From Vulcanimicrobiota bacterium (GTDB lineage: Bacteria; Vulcanimicrobiota; Xenobia; Xenobiales; JADMJV01): a DNA stretch of 50,116 nt. Position 1 is the stretch's first letter. Every line of letters begins with the position of its first letter. The DNA lies in NCBI GenBank assembly GCA_017307785.1, contig JAFKGI010000052.1, forward strand, positions 1 through 50,116, given 5' to 3'. Made by a program: the position numbers and the translations under genes. The notes under the pieces were generated by a model, which saw only the letters and a program-made list of their open reading frames with translations, was not told the origin of the DNA and searched no databases. Shown in pieces: positions 42,186 to 50,116 of the stretch.

Positions 42186-45100
42186 AAAGACTGTGAAGTC
42201 GAATCCCTGGGAGGCGGCCCGCCCCTCCGGTCCGGTGACGCGTCAGCGTCGCGGGCCGGCGTCCGCGCCGGAAACGGCGGCTGCGCTGACTGCCCCCCAG
42301 GCCAAGGTCGCCCTGCCCACCCCGTACGAGTACGAGGGGGTGCTGGGTCGCGGCGGCATGGGCGTCGTCTACCTGGCCAAAGATACCAACTTGAACCGTC
42401 CGGTGGCTATCAAATTCCTCAGCGCCACCGGTCAAGAAGCCGCCAGTCTTTCCAAGCGTTTTCAACGCGAAGCCAATCAGTTGGCGGCGCTGCGGCATCC
42501 CAACATCGTCGGTTTTTACGACGCCGGCTACTTTCAAAAGCAAAACTACATCGTCATGGAGTACGTGGAGGGCGGCAGTCTGCGCAGCCTGCTGGCCAAT
42601 CAGGACAGCCCTCTAACTCTGCAGCAAAGCCTGGAACTCTTTGCCTCTGTTTCCGATGGTCTGGAATACATTCATCAACAGGGCCTGGTGCACCGCGATC
42701 TCAAGCCGGACAACATCTTGCTCGACGACAATCGCGTTCCCAAAATCGGCGACTTCGGCCTGGCCTTAAAGCTCGAAGATCAGTCACGCATCACCCAGTC
42801 TGGCATGATCCTGGGCACCTACTCCTATCTTTCGCCCGAACAAATCCTGTCGCGCGACGTAGGACCGGCTGCCGACCTGTACGCCCTCGGATGCTGTATG
42901 TATGAGGCCGTAACCGGCCGTCCGCTTTTTTCAGCCGATACGGAATTTGCGCTGCTCAATAGCCATCTGCGCCAGACTCCCATCCCGCCGCGTCAGATCC
43001 GCCTGGACATTCCGCCCGAGCTGGACACGCTGATCCTGCGCCTGCTTCACAAGCACCCGGCGGAAAGGCCGGAAACGGCAGCCGAAGTGGCCAAAGCACT
43101 GCGCCGTCTGCAGCAGTCCTTGCGCCAGGTCTGGACCCTTCCGGTGGTGGGGCGAGACGGAGTGGTCAGCGAGCTGGAAGAGCACCTGCGCTCTTGCCTG
43201 TTGCGCCAACCGGTCGGCGTGCTGCTGACCTCGCCACCGGGTCAGGGGCGCTCCTGCACCGTGCGCAAGCTGGTCACGCAATTGCAGAAAGCCAGCATTG
43301 CCGTGCACGCGGTGGTCCCCCTGCCCTACCAACTGGAACCGGCGGCCGTGCTGTTCAAAGAACTGGGTGGCGCTCACGAAGCCTGGCTGGAATCTCTCTC
43401 CCTCGGCGGGCCAGAAGCGGCCGCCCGTTTGCTCTGGAAACAACTCGAGCAGTTGGGAGCTCCCCGCCTGCTGGTCATCGACGACCTGTTGCGTCAGCCG
43501 CAGACCACCAACGCCGTCATCGACGCTCTTTGCGCCACCGCCCCTCCTCCCGGCTTCGGCTGGCTGATCTCGTGCGCTTCCCATCGAGCCGCTTCGCTGC
43601 GGCCTTGGGAAGGAGCCGTTCGCATGGAGCTGGGTCCGTTGGACGACCAGGCTCTGCGAGATGTCGCCCATTTGCAGGTTTCCGGGCACCTGGACGACGA
43701 GCTCATCGAAGGGCTGCTCTTTCGTTCCAGCGGGTCGGTTCGAAGACTACGTCTCTGGCTGCTGGCGCTACGCGGCTCGGGCCTGCTGCGACGCCAGGGA
43801 CAGCTGGTCGAACGCGACAATTCCCAGCCCTGGCCGGAATCTCTTTGGGAACCGCTCTGGCTGCAGATTTCGGCCCGCCCCGAAAATGAGGTCAAGCTGC
43901 TGCGCATCGCCGGTTTGCTCGACGATCCCTTTCCCTACGAACTGATTCAGGAGCTCTCCGAACTGGAGGAAACCGAGGCTCAATCGGCCCTGGACCTGCT
44001 GTTGCGCGACGGTCTGCTGGAGGAGTGCTGGGGTCAACCCGGTGAGCTCTACCAGTTCAGCAGCCGCGAGCTCAAAGAAAAACTGCAGGCTTCCGCCACC
44101 GAACGCCTCAAACGCCGGGTCTACGGTCGCGCCGCTCAACTGCTGGAAGGCCGGGCCTCCATGGGCATCCTGGCCAACTATCTGCGCAGGGCCGGCAATG
44201 ACGCCGAAGCTCTCCCCAAGTTCCTGCAGGCGGCCCTGGAGGCCGAACAGAGCGGGGATCTGCTGCAGGCCGAGAGCAACTGGAGTCAAGCGCTCAGTGT
44301 CTGTGGCGAAAAGGGCACCCCCGAAATTCGCCTCATGGCCATGGTGGGCCGCTGCGAGATCTTGCTCAAGCTGGGCCGCCTCACCGAGGTCGAAAGCACC
44401 GCCTCTCGGGAGCTGGAACAGCCCTTACCGGAAAGCTCCGAACTGCGCCGCACCCGACGGCATCTGGCCGGACTGGTGGCGCGCGCACGCTGGCTGCGCG
44501 GCGAGCGCGGTCAGGAGTTGCTGGATTTCTGTCACCGCGAGCTGGATCAATTGGCCCACGCCGATTTTTCCGATAGCCTGTGGCTGACCTGGTGCTGCGC
44601 CGGCATTTGTCTGGAGCATGGAGAAACGGGTCAGGGGCTGGACCTGCTCAACCGACTACCCGCCAGCGAGAACCTGCCCGGGCCGTTCTTCTGGTTGCAG
44701 GGCGCTCTCTTGCGCGCGGCAGGCCGTCTGGCCGAGGCCGAGGCCTCCTTGCTCCGCGGTCTGGAACCGAAAGTGGAACGCAGCGCCGCCGAGGAAGTGG
44801 AGCTGTTGCTGGAACTGGCGGTAGTGCAGGTGCTGCTCGGCCAGTCCGCCGATCAGCAGGGCCGCTGGCTCGACCAGGCGGTGGGCCGGGCCCACGAAGT
44901 CGGCGACCTGGATCTGCTGGCCGAAATCGAGTGGGTTCGTGGCTTGATTCATGAAGTTCAACACGATATGGGAGCCGCGTTGCGTTCCTACGGTCGGGTC
45001 ATCGAGGTTTCCTCGAACGGCAGTCGTTGGCGTTCCCAAGGTCATTTGCAGCTGGGCGTCGCCCTGGCCCGCATGGACCGCCTGGAGGAAGCGGAAAAGA

Positions 45101-46350
45101 CCTTGCTGCAGGGTCTGGAGCAGGAAGTCGCTCCCCTGCAGGATCAACTTTTTCTGGCCCTGGGCTGCCTGGAAATGCAGCGCGCCAACTGGGAAAAGGC
45201 CCGTGAACAGCTGGCCTCGGCCGAGCGTCACAATGCCGGGGCCACGGCGCGACTGCTGCGCTGCTGGTGCCTGGTTCAACTGGATCAAAAAGAAGCGGCC
45301 GCCAACCTGGTCGACTCGCTGGGCGCCGCGGCCGACCCCCTGGACCTCTGGCTGCAGCAACGAGTGCAGAACCTGTTGAAAGACGTCCCCGAACCCTGGC
45401 CGCCCGCCGAAGACCGGCCCTGGGTGCTGCGCGGGCACCCGGCCCGGGCGATCTTAAACCGCTTGCTGCCCACTCAGCGCCGAGAAACCATGGTCATGCA
45501 GGTTGTCTCGCCAGCCGACCTGCCGGTCGAGAAGAAGTCCGGCAAGAACGGTGGACTGCATCCGGCCCTGGCGGTCGTCGGCCTGTTCGGGCTGGCTCTG
45601 ATCGGCTATGGAATCAAGCAAAGGCTCGGCGAAACGGGTCCCGCTCCCGTCGCCAGCACCAGCGCCACCGCCAGCCTGAGCGCCACCCCCAGTCCGGAAG
45701 GTCCGCCTCAGGCCACGGCCACTCCCTCCACGCCCACGCCGGCACCCACCGAAGATTTCCACCCGCCCGAGAAAGTAAAGCTTTCGGTCGTTCTCAATCC
45801 CCCCAAAACCGGCTGGCTGACGGTGGCCGGAGAGCCGGAACGGATCCGCATCAACAACGGAGTCTACAGCGGCAAGTTTCCTCCCGGCACCCACACCGTG
45901 ACGGTCGAAGTGGCCGGCTTCGAAAAGGACGAGCGCGAGCTCCCGTTCCTGGAACCCGATGCCATCACGATTCATCTGGTGCCCTTGAAGTCGCAGGTCA
46001 CGATTCAGGCTTCTCCCGGTCCGGTCAAATTGTTCGTGGACGGCGAGGCAGCAAGAACGGTAGATGGTTCGGGAACGGTAACCGATACTTTTGCGCTTCC
46101 TGTAGGTAAACACACTCTCAAGGTGACGAAGAATGGATATCTCTCGGCGACAAAACCTCTCGTCGTCAAAGGCGACGAGCCTCACAACCTCAGTTTCAAG
46201 CTGGAACCAGAGCCGCCCCCGCCCCCGCCTCCGACCTACTACGATCCGGGGCCTGCTCCAAGCTATCCTGGGCCTGCGCCTGCGCCTGCCCCTTATTATC
46301 CGCCCGCGCCTCCTCCCGCTGCTCCTCCTGCCAATCCTTATACTTTCTGA
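42169..46350 (+). CDS. Giant Ser/Thr kinase with ATPase-like, TPR-like and PEGA domains
   Basis: A 1393-aa protein. The kinase domain spans about residues 53-320: LGRGGMGVVYLA, Lys82 in VAIKFL, HRDLKPDNILL (175-185), DFG (195-197) and YSYLSPEQ. A degenerate STAND/AAA-like module follows at about 325-560, with TSPPGQGRSCT and a Walker-B-like LLVIDDL. Leu/Ala/Glu-rich TPR-type repeats run at about 600-1110. A TM helix is at about 1127-1150, and two PEGA-like beta domains at about 1202-1345. A Pro/Tyr tail ends it. The PEGA part lies outside the membrane. The start is TTG 42169 with GGAGAAG upstream, and GTG about 8 codons on is an alternative. Confidence 0.9.
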   Translation: MNEEPEKTVKSNPWEAARPSGPVTRQRRGPASAPETAAALTAPQAKVALPTPYEYEGVLGRGGMGVVYLAKDTNLNRPVAIKFLSATGQEAASLSKRFQREANQLAALRHPNIVGFYDAGYFQKQNYIVMEYVEGGSLRSLLANQDSPLTLQQSLELFASVSDGLEYIHQQGLVHRDLKPDNILLDDNRVPKIGDFGLALKLEDQSRITQSGMILGTYSYLSPEQILSRDVGPAADLYALGCCMYEAVTGRPLFSADTEFALLNSHLRQTPIPPRQIRLDIPPELDTLILRLLHKHPAERPETAAEVAKALRRLQQSLRQVWTLPVVGRDGVVSELEEHLRSCLLRQPVGVLLTSPPGQGRSCTVRKLVTQLQKASIAVHAVVPLPYQLEPAAVLFKELGGAHEAWLESLSLGGPEAAARLLWKQLEQLGAPRLLVIDDLLRQPQTTNAVIDALCATAPPPGFGWLISCASHRAASLRPWEGAVRMELGPLDDQALRDVAHLQVSGHLDDELIEGLLFRSSGSVRRLRLWLLALRGSGLLRRQGQLVERDNSQPWPESLWEPLWLQISARPENEVKLLRIAGLLDDPFPYELIQELSELEETEAQSALDLLLRDGLLEECWGQPGELYQFSSRELKEKLQASATERLKRRVYGRAAQLLEGRASMGILANYLRRAGNDAEALPKFLQAALEAEQSGDLLQAESNWSQALSVCGEKGTPEIRLMAMVGRCEILLKLGRLTEVESTASRELEQPLPESSELRRTRRHLAGLVARARWLRGERGQELLDFCHRELDQLAHADFSDSLWLTWCCAGICLEHGETGQGLDLLNRLPASENLPGPFFWLQGALLRAAGRLAEAEASLLRGLEPKVERSAAEEVELLLELAVVQVLLGQSADQQGRWLDQAVGRAHEVGDLDLLAEIEWVRGLIHEVQHDMGAALRSYGRVIEVSSNGSRWRSQGHLQLGVALARMDRLEEAEKTLLQGLEQEVAPLQDQLFLALGCLEMQRANWEKAREQLASAERHNAGATARLLRCWCLVQLDQKEAAANLVDSLGAAADPLDLWLQQRVQNLLKDVPEPWPPAEDRPWVLRGHPARAILNRLLPTQRRETMVMQVVSPADLPVEKKSGKNGGLHPALAVVGLFGLALIGYGIKQRLGETGPAPVASTSATASLSATPSPEGPPQATATPSTPTPAPTEDFHPPEKVKLSVVLNPPKTGWLTVAGEPERIRINNGVYSGKFPPGTHTVTVEVAGFEKDERELPFLEPDAITIHLVPLKSQVTIQASPGPVKLFVDGEAARTVDGSGTVTDTFALPVGKHTLKVTKNGYLSATKPLVVKGDEPHNLSFKLEPEPPPPPPPTYYDPGPAPSYPGPAPAPAPYYPPAPPPAAPPANPYTF

Positions 46351-47773
46351 AGCGCCTCCCGGTTGGGCGGCGGCCAAACAAGGGTTGCTGATGGTCTTTG
46401 ATTCGCGCGCTGCCGATGTCGCGAAAGCCCATCGTGGAATGGTCCAGGTCCTCAAGGAAAAACGAGCCGAAGCGCATTTCGCCGGAATCAACCTCGAGCA
46501 GGCCATTCAAGTCTATGACTGGTCCGTGCCCGCTCACGCCAGCGCTTTGCGCGGACTGGGCCTTACCGCCGACAAGGTCCCCGCGCTCTGCCTGGTGTCC
46601 TTGAACGGGCGAGGTTTGCCGGAAAGAGTGACCTGGCAGAGCCGCTACTCGGCTCCCGACCAGGCCATCAAAGAGCTGGATCTGAAGCTGGGAATCGCGG
46701 GTCGGGATATGCCCAAAACTCCGCCCATCGTCATGCTGGTGGGCTCCGAGACGGCTCCCACCCTGGTCGAAGCAGACGCCAAATTGTCCATTCTGCGTAA
46801 GGGTGACTGGTCGCAGGCGCGCATCGACTCGATCCAAAAGGTCGCCAGCCTGACGGGAGTGCCCAATCCTGGTCTGGCCATGGTCGACCCGACCACGAAA
46901 AAGGTGCTTTGGACCCGTGACCTGACCCAGGCCGACTCGGCCATCCAGGCCCTGGCCGTGCGCCTGAGCATGGCCTACAAGATCCCCGAACAGCTGCAGT
47001 GGAAAGACGGCACCGTGCTGCTGCGCGTGCCCGGCGGCACGGTCACCCTGGGCAACGACCAGCACAACGACGATTCCCCGCGCCACCCTTTCAACCTCAA
47101 TGAGCCCTACTACTATCTGGGCAAGACCGAAGTAACCGTCGGTCAATTTCGCAAGTTTGTCCAGGCCAACGGGAATTATCGCACCGACTGTGAGAAAACG
47201 GGACGTTCCCACGTCTTCCTGGATGGTCAGTTCCGACCCCTGGACGGTGCCTACTGGGAGTTCCCGCGTGGCCCCGGGGGCGCCCGAGCAGCCGACAACT
47301 GGCCGGTGGCTCACATCAGTCAGAACGATGCCATCGCCTACTGTGTCTGGGCGGGGCTGCGCCTGCCCACCGAACGCGAGTGGGAGCACGCGGCCGGCTC
47401 GAAGGACTTTCCCTGGGGCGATAAATGGAATTCCGCCAACTGCCGCAACAGCGCCGACCAGTCACCCGGCGCGGCCGGAGGGCCGGCACCGGTGGGCAGC
47501 TACCCATCCGGAGCCTCTCCCTTTGGACTGTTAGACATGGCCGGCAACGTCTTCGAGTGGACTTCCAGCCTGTATCTGCCCTATACCGTCAACGCTCCCA
47601 CCACCAGCCGCATGAATGGATTGCGCAAAGTGGTGCGCGGTGGCAGCTGGGGAGACAACGAAGTCAAGGACTACTGGGTCTCCAAGCGCACCGGCATCGG
47701 TGCCCAGGACACCACCGAAGCGACGGGCTTTCGAGTCTGCCTGGGCGGCCCCCAGGACCTGCCTCAACCGTAA
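46133..47773 (+). CDS. Exported thioredoxin-like/FGE-fold fusion protein
   Basis: A 546-aa reading frame. Two Trx-like segments (about 85-285) lack a CxxC. An FGE/EgtB-fold domain occupies about 300-546: VPGGTVTLGND, PYYYLGKTEVTVGQFRKF, LRLPTEREWEHAAGS, LLDMAGNVFEWTSSLY, VRGGSWGD and TGFRVCL. The catalytic Cys pair is absent (VSKRTGI at the CRxAxR site), so it is probably not an active formylglycine enzyme. A Leu-rich signal-peptide-like stretch (LLPLLLLPILILSEAPPGW) is encoded within the kinase tail in another frame. The start is uncertain: ATG 46133 gives a long N-region, while TTG/ATG near 46384 would drop the signal. Confidence 0.82.
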   Translation: MDISRRQNLSSSKATSLTTSVSSWNQSRPRPRLRPTTIRGLLQAILGLRLRLPLIIRPRLLPLLLLPILILSEAPPGWAAAKQGLLMVFDSRAADVAKAHRGMVQVLKEKRAEAHFAGINLEQAIQVYDWSVPAHASALRGLGLTADKVPALCLVSLNGRGLPERVTWQSRYSAPDQAIKELDLKLGIAGRDMPKTPPIVMLVGSETAPTLVEADAKLSILRKGDWSQARIDSIQKVASLTGVPNPGLAMVDPTTKKVLWTRDLTQADSAIQALAVRLSMAYKIPEQLQWKDGTVLLRVPGGTVTLGNDQHNDDSPRHPFNLNEPYYYLGKTEVTVGQFRKFVQANGNYRTDCEKTGRSHVFLDGQFRPLDGAYWEFPRGPGGARAADNWPVAHISQNDAIAYCVWAGLRLPTEREWEHAAGSKDFPWGDKWNSANCRNSADQSPGAAGGPAPVGSYPSGASPFGLLDMAGNVFEWTSSLYLPYTVNAPTTSRMNGLRKVVRGGSWGDNEVKDYWVSKRTGIGAQDTTEATGFRVCLGGPQDLPQP

Positions 47774-48990
47774 CCGCTGACGTCCCAACTGGCCCAGCTG
47801 CCGTCTGCGTAAAGCGCCAAGAGCACTTCACCACGCTGCAGCAATTGCAACTGCTCCACCGGACTTTGGTAGCCGGTCAGCGCGCTCATCACCTGTCCGC
47901 TCAGGTAGTCCCAGATCAGAATCTGACCCTCCGCGCCGGCCGAGAACAATCGGCTGCCGTCGACCACCAGCTGCCGGACGGCAGCGGTATGTCCGCTCAT
48001 GGTATGCAACGGGTCGCAGCCCTGCCAGGTCCAACTGCGGATGCTGCCGTCGGCTCCGGCGCTGAGCAACACTCCTTGCCCGAAAGCCACGCTGGTGACC
48101 GCGGCTTCGTGAGCCGACCAGCGCTGTTTCAGACTGCCATTGTCAAAACGGCGCTGGCTCAAATGGCCGCCCCGATCTCCGCTGACGATCCAGCGCCCGT
48201 CTGGGGAGGCGGCGGCGCACAGCGGCCATTCCCGGAAATCGTCCCACTCGTGGAGCAGCTCACCGCTGAGCCGGTTCACCACCACCAGCTCATGTTCACT
48301 GGCCAGCGCCAGATATTCGCCGCCCGGATCGTGAGCCCAGGTCAGCAACCTCTCCCGCACAAAGGGAGCGGGCTGCCCCTGCCAGAGCAGCCGTCCCTTT
48401 TGGTCGCAGCTCCAGTCTCCCTCAGCCAGCGCCAGGGGCGGCAATTCCGCCTGCTCTGACAAACGCACTCCGCTGTCGAGGTCCCACTGCTCGGCGCCCC
48501 GGCCTCCCGTGGTCCAGGCCTGGCGCTGCGACCAGTCGACCCGCAAGCGGTTGTTCCCGGCGGCCGTGCTTACACGTCGTATGACCTGCCCAAGTGCATC
48601 GCACACCGACAACGAGCCGTCCCGACCGAGGGCCACCAGTTGCCCGTCCGGTGAAACCGCCAGATCCTCTACAGGCCCCTCTAAAGGCGGCCAGGTCGCA
48701 TCCGGCTGCAACTCCGAATTCCAGCGGTCGATGTGAGCGGCGGCGGTATAGAACCGCCCCTGGCCGTCGCGACCCGCACCCAGAATGGGCGTGAAGAGCC
48801 GGCTCAGCAACTCTCCCTCGCGCGGCTCCCAGAGCAGGATGCCGGCGCTGGAGCAGACCCACAGCCCTTGCTCATCCCAGTCCAAACGACGCACGACGCC
48901 GTAGCCGCCGCGATAGAGAAATCCCTGGCTGCGCAACTCAGGGTGCAGCCTGGTGGCTGGCGGAACGTATTTCTTTTTCGGTTTTCCCAT
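47764..48990 (-). CDS. WD40-like beta-propeller protein 2
   Basis: A 408-aa protein with about seven blade-like repeats: VEDLAVSPDGQLVALGRDG, CAAASPDGRWIVSGDRGGH, AVTSVAFGQGVLLSAGADG, AVRQLVVDGSRLFSAGAEG followed by ILIWD. A Lys-rich N-terminus precedes them, with no signal peptide. ATG 48990 is preferred over TTG 49026, although neither has a strong ribosome-binding site. It converges with, and overlaps by 10 bases, the FGE-fold gene. It is paralogous in fold to 40648-41577 and is probably a binding scaffold. Confidence 0.85.
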   Translation of the reverse strand: MGKPKKKYVPPATRLHPELRSQGFLYRGGYGVVRRLDWDEQGLWVCSSAGILLWEPREGELLSRLFTPILGAGRDGQGRFYTAAAHIDRWNSELQPDATWPPLEGPVEDLAVSPDGQLVALGRDGSLSVCDALGQVIRRVSTAAGNNRLRVDWSQRQAWTTGGRGAEQWDLDSGVRLSEQAELPPLALAEGDWSCDQKGRLLWQGQPAPFVRERLLTWAHDPGGEYLALASEHELVVVNRLSGELLHEWDDFREWPLCAAASPDGRWIVSGDRGGHLSQRRFDNGSLKQRWSAHEAAVTSVAFGQGVLLSAGADGSIRSWTWQGCDPLHTMSGHTAAVRQLVVDGSRLFSAGAEGQILIWDYLSGQVMSALTGYQSPVEQLQLLQRGEVLLALYADGSWASWDVSGYG

Positions 48991-49087
48991 AGCTGGGGTC
49001 GGCCTTCGCGCTCGCCCCCTCCCCAATTCCTCTCCCGCTTCCCCTCTAGGAAAGGGGATTTTGCGGTTGCGTCACAATCCAATAGAG

Positions 49088-50116
49088 ATGAGAAAATACA
49101 AGTTCGCCTTGATCGGCTGTGGTCGCATCGCCGAGAGGCACGCTCAGCAAATTTCCCGAGTGGGAGAGTTGGTGGCGGTGTGCGACGTGGTTCACGAGTC
49201 GGCCCAAAAGCTGGCCAACCAGTATGCTGCCCGGCCCTACTATTCCGTAGAAGCCCTGCTGGCTCAAGAGAAGGACCTGGACGTGGTCTCCATCTGCACT
49301 CCCAACGGCTTGCATGCGGACCATAGCATCAAGGCCCTGCAGGCGGGCTGCAACGTGCTGGTGGAAAAGCCCATGGCGCTCTCGGCCCGCGACTGTGGCG
49401 AGATGATCAAGGCGGCGGAACGGGCCAATCGGCGCCTCTTCGCCATCAAGCAAAATCGCTTCAATCCGCCGGTAGCGGCGGTCAAAGAGGCTCTGGACCG
49501 GGGAGTTCTGGGCAAAGTCCTGAGCTTTCAGCTGAGCTGCTTTTGGAACCGCAATCCCGACTACTATGCCAACTCCTGGAAGGGCACCCGCGACCTCGAC
49601 GGAGGCACCCTCTTCACCCAGTTCAGTCACTTTGTCGACTTGCTTTACTGGATGCTGGGCGACGTCAACCGCGCCTACGCCCTGACCGGCAATTTCGCCC
49701 ACGAAGGAATCATCGAATTCGAAGACACGGGGGCCGTCCTGCTCGAGTTTGACAGCGGCACCATCGGCACCCTGAATTATACGGTCAACAGCTACCAAAA
49801 GAACATGGAAGGCTCGCTGACCCTGTTTTGTGAGAATGGCACCGTCAAAATCGGCGGCCAGTATCTCAACGAATTGGAATATCAGTCCATCAAGGACTTT
49901 ACCTTCAAAGATCTCCCCGAGGGTAATCGCGCCAACAATTACGGCAACTATGTGGGCTCGATGAGCAACCACGACAAGGTCTATGACAACGTAGTGGACG
50001 CGCTGAGCAACCTGACTTCGATTTCCACCAACTCTTTCGAGGCTCTGAAGACCGTGGAAATTATCGAGAAAATCTACAAAGCGGCCCACGCCTCACGCCA
50101 ACAGGAGAGCTTTCGG
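49088..50116 (+). CDS. Gfo/Idh/MocA oxidoreductase, WbpB/WlbA-like (3' end truncated)
   Basis: 343 codons run to the window edge with no stop. The Rossmann start is ALIGCGRIAERH, the family EKP motif is in LVEKPMAL, and the C-terminal domain has KQNRFNPPVAAVKEAL, DLDGGTLFTQFSHFVDLLYW (the His region) and NYTVNSYQKNMEGS. These match UDP-N-acetyl-glucosaminuronate 3-dehydrogenase (WbpB/WlbA), which acts in making 2,3-diamino sugars for surface glycans. Related sugar dehydrogenases remain possible. ATG 49088 follows a pyrimidine-rich stretch with little ribosome-binding signal. Confidence 0.88.
   Translation, partial: MRKYKFALIGCGRIAERHAQQISRVGELVAVCDVVHESAQKLANQYAARPYYSVEALLAQEKDLDVVSICTPNGLHADHSIKALQAGCNVLVEKPMALSARDCGEMIKAAERANRRLFAIKQNRFNPPVAAVKEALDRGVLGKVLSFQLSCFWNRNPDYYANSWKGTRDLDGGTLFTQFSHFVDLLYWMLGDVNRAYALTGNFAHEGIIEFEDTGAVLLEFDSGTIGTLNYTVNSYQKNMEGSLTLFCENGTVKIGGQYLNELEYQSIKDFTFKDLPEGNRANNYGNYVGSMSNHDKVYDNVVDALSNLTSISTNSFEALKTVEIIEKIYKAAHASRQQESFR

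Noticed and set aside
1..50116. tRNA, rRNA, CRISPR array, insertion sequence or phage genes
   Set aside because: No T-loop GTTCGAAT-type cloverleaf, no regularly spaced direct repeats and no transposase/integrase motifs were seen.

Overview
The window is gene-dense, GC-rich bacterial chromosome (roughly 60% GC by eye). Genes sit close together and often overlap by 4 nt. Shine-Dalgarno sites of AGGAGG type are common, GTG and TTG starts are frequent, and rho-independent terminators are clear. There is no CRISPR array, tRNA, rRNA, transposase, integrase or phage gene, so it reads as core chromosome of a little-studied lineage rather than a mobile region. Features such as a Rex repressor, a TatA/TatA-like/TatC set, PknB-like kinases, a giant tubulin-like protein, secreted sulfatase-modifying-factor-fold proteins and many orphan proteins would fit an uncultured terrabacterial phylum (for example Vulcanimicrobiota/Eremiobacterota). 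That placement is inference from gene content only.

Layout. 1-4.1 kb: end of an unknown gene, two Pro/Ala-rich proteins with helical C-termini, and a tandem pair of YkgJ/FliB-type cysteine-cluster proteins. 4.1-7.2 kb: two paralogous zinc-ribbon helical proteins around a LolA-like exported protein, then a LysM-NlpC/P60 peptidase behind a long structured leader. 7.2-10.7 kb: a large membrane protein with a DUF971 protein, and a lipobox protein built from an internal duplication. 10.8-13.7 kb: a three-gene fatty acyl-CoA operon (3-hydroxyacyl-CoA dehydrogenase, enoyl-CoA hydratase, thiolase). It runs straight into moeA and a Tat operon (13.7-16.1 kb), which suggests export of folded, possibly molybdenum-containing enzymes.

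16.2-22 kb: rex with a degenerate FolD-like gene, a histone-H1-like basic protein, an FMN-binding PNPOx-like protein translationally coupled to a membrane-anchored CofE-like ligase, a beta-propeller/SHOCT protein and a small helical protein. 22.1-26.1 kb: a tubulin-like GTPase (~1074 aa) in an operon with an exported three-TM protein. 26.3-32.3 kb: a small exported protein; an ABC exporter, sulfatase-modifying-factor-like and class-B-type acid phosphatase operon; then CaiB-type CoA-transferase and acyl-CoA dehydrogenase, which complement the acyl-CoA operon at 10.8 kb. 32.4-50.1 kb: a structured-RNA candidate, two Ser/Thr kinases with extracytoplasmic domains, asparaginase-engB, a zincin-like protein, an exported VWA protein, a phospholipase D-fold protein, two WD40-like propellers, a second sulfatase-modifying-factor-like protein that overlaps a kinase gene out of phase, and a truncated WbpB-like sugar dehydrogenase.

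The most unusual items are: a family of purine/pyrimidine inverted repeats found in all three long convergent gene gaps; a multi-hairpin RNA ending in a strong terminator upstream of a kinase gene; the 218-bp out-of-phase overlap at 46.1-46.35 kb; a helical module shared by three orphan proteins; the tubulin-like operon; and the CofE-like/PNPOx-like coupled pair.
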